Assembly (NCBI GenBank): GCA_030630095.1
Contig: DAOVNW010000052.1
Coordinates: forward strand, 1 to 6,853
DNA length: 6,853 nt
Direction: 5' to 3'
Source of the DNA: Candidatus Omnitrophota bacterium
Lineage (GTDB): Bacteria; Omnitrophota; Gorgyraeia; JAGLLT01
Shown: piece after piece, positions 6,351 through 6,853 of the stretch
Layout: every line of letters begins with the position of its first letter
Numbering within the stretch: position 1 is the stretch's first letter
Notes under the pieces: generated by a model
What the model saw: the letters and a program-made list of their open reading frames with translations, nothing else
What the model was told of the DNA's origin: nothing
Databases searched by the model: none
Translations under genes and position numbers: made by a program

Positions 6351-6853
6351 CAGGAATAGAAACCACCATCGAAAAAATTAGAGGCTCTTTTCGCGATAAA
6401 GAATTTTGGGCAAAAAGAGTTACCTTTACCGCCTTGGGCAAACCTTTAGCCGCCGCCCCTTCTAAACCTAAATCTTTACTGTCAAAAGCCGCCCAGGACT
6501 CTTCCCATCTCTCGCCGCTGTAATACTCGATATCTAAACCGGTAATAAACATAGCCAGCGTTTCCGCCTCTTCGTCCGTACTAACATCGCTTCCAAGGAC
6601 GCCATTATACCTTCTTTTTAACTCTGCGGGAGAGGCGTCTGAGCCGCTGTCAATAAAGTAAGTTATTTCACTTAAGCCTCTTTGCCCGGACGAAGTTGTA
6701 GTAAAGGTAAGGGTATCAGCGCTCTCTTCTTTAAAGCCGCCGCCGCGCCCAATAAAGTTGTAAGAGGGAGTTTCCCGGCTGATAATAGCCCCCCTTAGCT
6801 CTCTGGACATTTGGCTTAAGGCTACGCGGACGTTTTGAGAAAAGTCAGAAACA
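6304..6853 (-). CDS. gspJ: Type II secretion system minor pseudopilin GspJ (5' end outside the window)
   Basis: Minor pseudopilin of the T2SS tip complex. The open frame runs to the right edge: 14 further residues (VSDFSQNVRVALSQ) precede the Met at 6810, so that Met is internal and the N-terminal prepilin signal and most of the membrane helix lie outside. The visible 182 residues fit GspJ: the helix end VALSQMSRELRGAI, then LTFTTTSSGQRGLSEITYFI, which matches the family's L.F......GL..V.Y.I strands. ELKRRYNG occupies the place of the usual LLRR segment. The stretch FITGLDIEYYSGERW..SW and LPKAVKVTL corresponds to the C-terminal strands with L...V...W and LP.AV.V. No cysteines are visible. 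The stop TAA at 6304-6306 falls immediately before the Gly codon of the gspK cleavage site. Upstream gspG, gspH and gspI are expected beyond the edge but not seen. Confidence 0.88.
   Translation of the reverse strand, partial: VSDFSQNVRVALSQMSRELRGAIISRETPSYNFIGRGGGFKEESADTLTFTTTSSGQRGLSEITYFIDSGSDASPAELKRRYNGVLGSDVSTDEEAETLAMFITGLDIEYYSGERWEESWAAFDSKDLGLEGAAAKGLPKAVKVTLFAQNSLSRKEPLIFSMVVSIPVEIISTEEKDIPEKL

Noticed and set aside
6304..6810. GspJ beginning at the Met at 6810
   Set aside because: The frame stays open to the window edge, and the residues before this Met continue the GspJ helix; a start here would lack the prepilin signal.
2624..6853. The cluster as a plain type IV pilus pilMNOPQ locus
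   Set aside because: GspK and GspJ pseudopilins, PilM and PilN as one protein, and a secretin with N0 to N3 domains and no AMIN domain point to a T2SS despite the pilus-like order.

Overview
The window carries the distal half of a type II secretion (T2SS) gene cluster, read entirely on the minus strand, followed by the start of a carbohydrate-phosphorylase gene on the same strand. In reading order (right to left) the genes are gspJ (5' end off the window), gspK, gspL, gspM, gspC and gspD, then the first 56 codons of a GH94-family gene cut by the left edge. All assignments come from reading the translated sequence and recognising family motifs; no database search was possible. The secretin and inner-membrane assembly proteins show a Gram-negative, double-membraned bacterium. 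The genes look more like those of uncultured lineages (for example Omnitrophota, Elusimicrobiota or other PVC-type groups) than classical proteobacterial T2SS, but that placement is a guess. Shine-Dalgarno sites of the type GGAGGAAGG occur before at least two genes.

Layout. At 6853-6304 is gspJ (minor pseudopilin, partial). At 6350-5298 is gspK (tip pseudopilin), overlapping gspJ by 47 bases and probably starting at TTG. At 5296-3749 is gspL, a single protein joining a PilM-like actin-fold domain to a PilN-like membrane and periplasmic part. At 3732-3187 is gspM (PilO-like). At 3190-2624 is gspC (PilP-like, HR domain only, no PDZ), sharing an ATGA overlap with gspM. A 220-base gap follows with a probable extended -10 promoter and several small inverted repeats, then gspD (secretin, 2403-394). 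A 223-base AT-rich gap carries a good sigma70-type promoter, and the GH94 gene runs from 170 to the left edge.

How they work together. GspJ and GspK are parts of the pseudopilus tip. GspL and GspM form the inner-membrane platform that, with GspE and GspF (not in the window), drives pseudopilus assembly. GspC links this platform to the N-terminal domains of the GspD outer-membrane channel. The order L-M-C-D reproduces pilM-N-O-P-Q of type IV pili, with M and N fused, whereas proteobacterial gsp operons normally begin with C-D. The GH94 gene has its own promoter and is probably a separate transcription unit for beta-glucan or cellodextrin metabolism. I see no mobile elements, CRISPR arrays, tRNA or rRNA genes, and no gene-free stretch over 300 bases.
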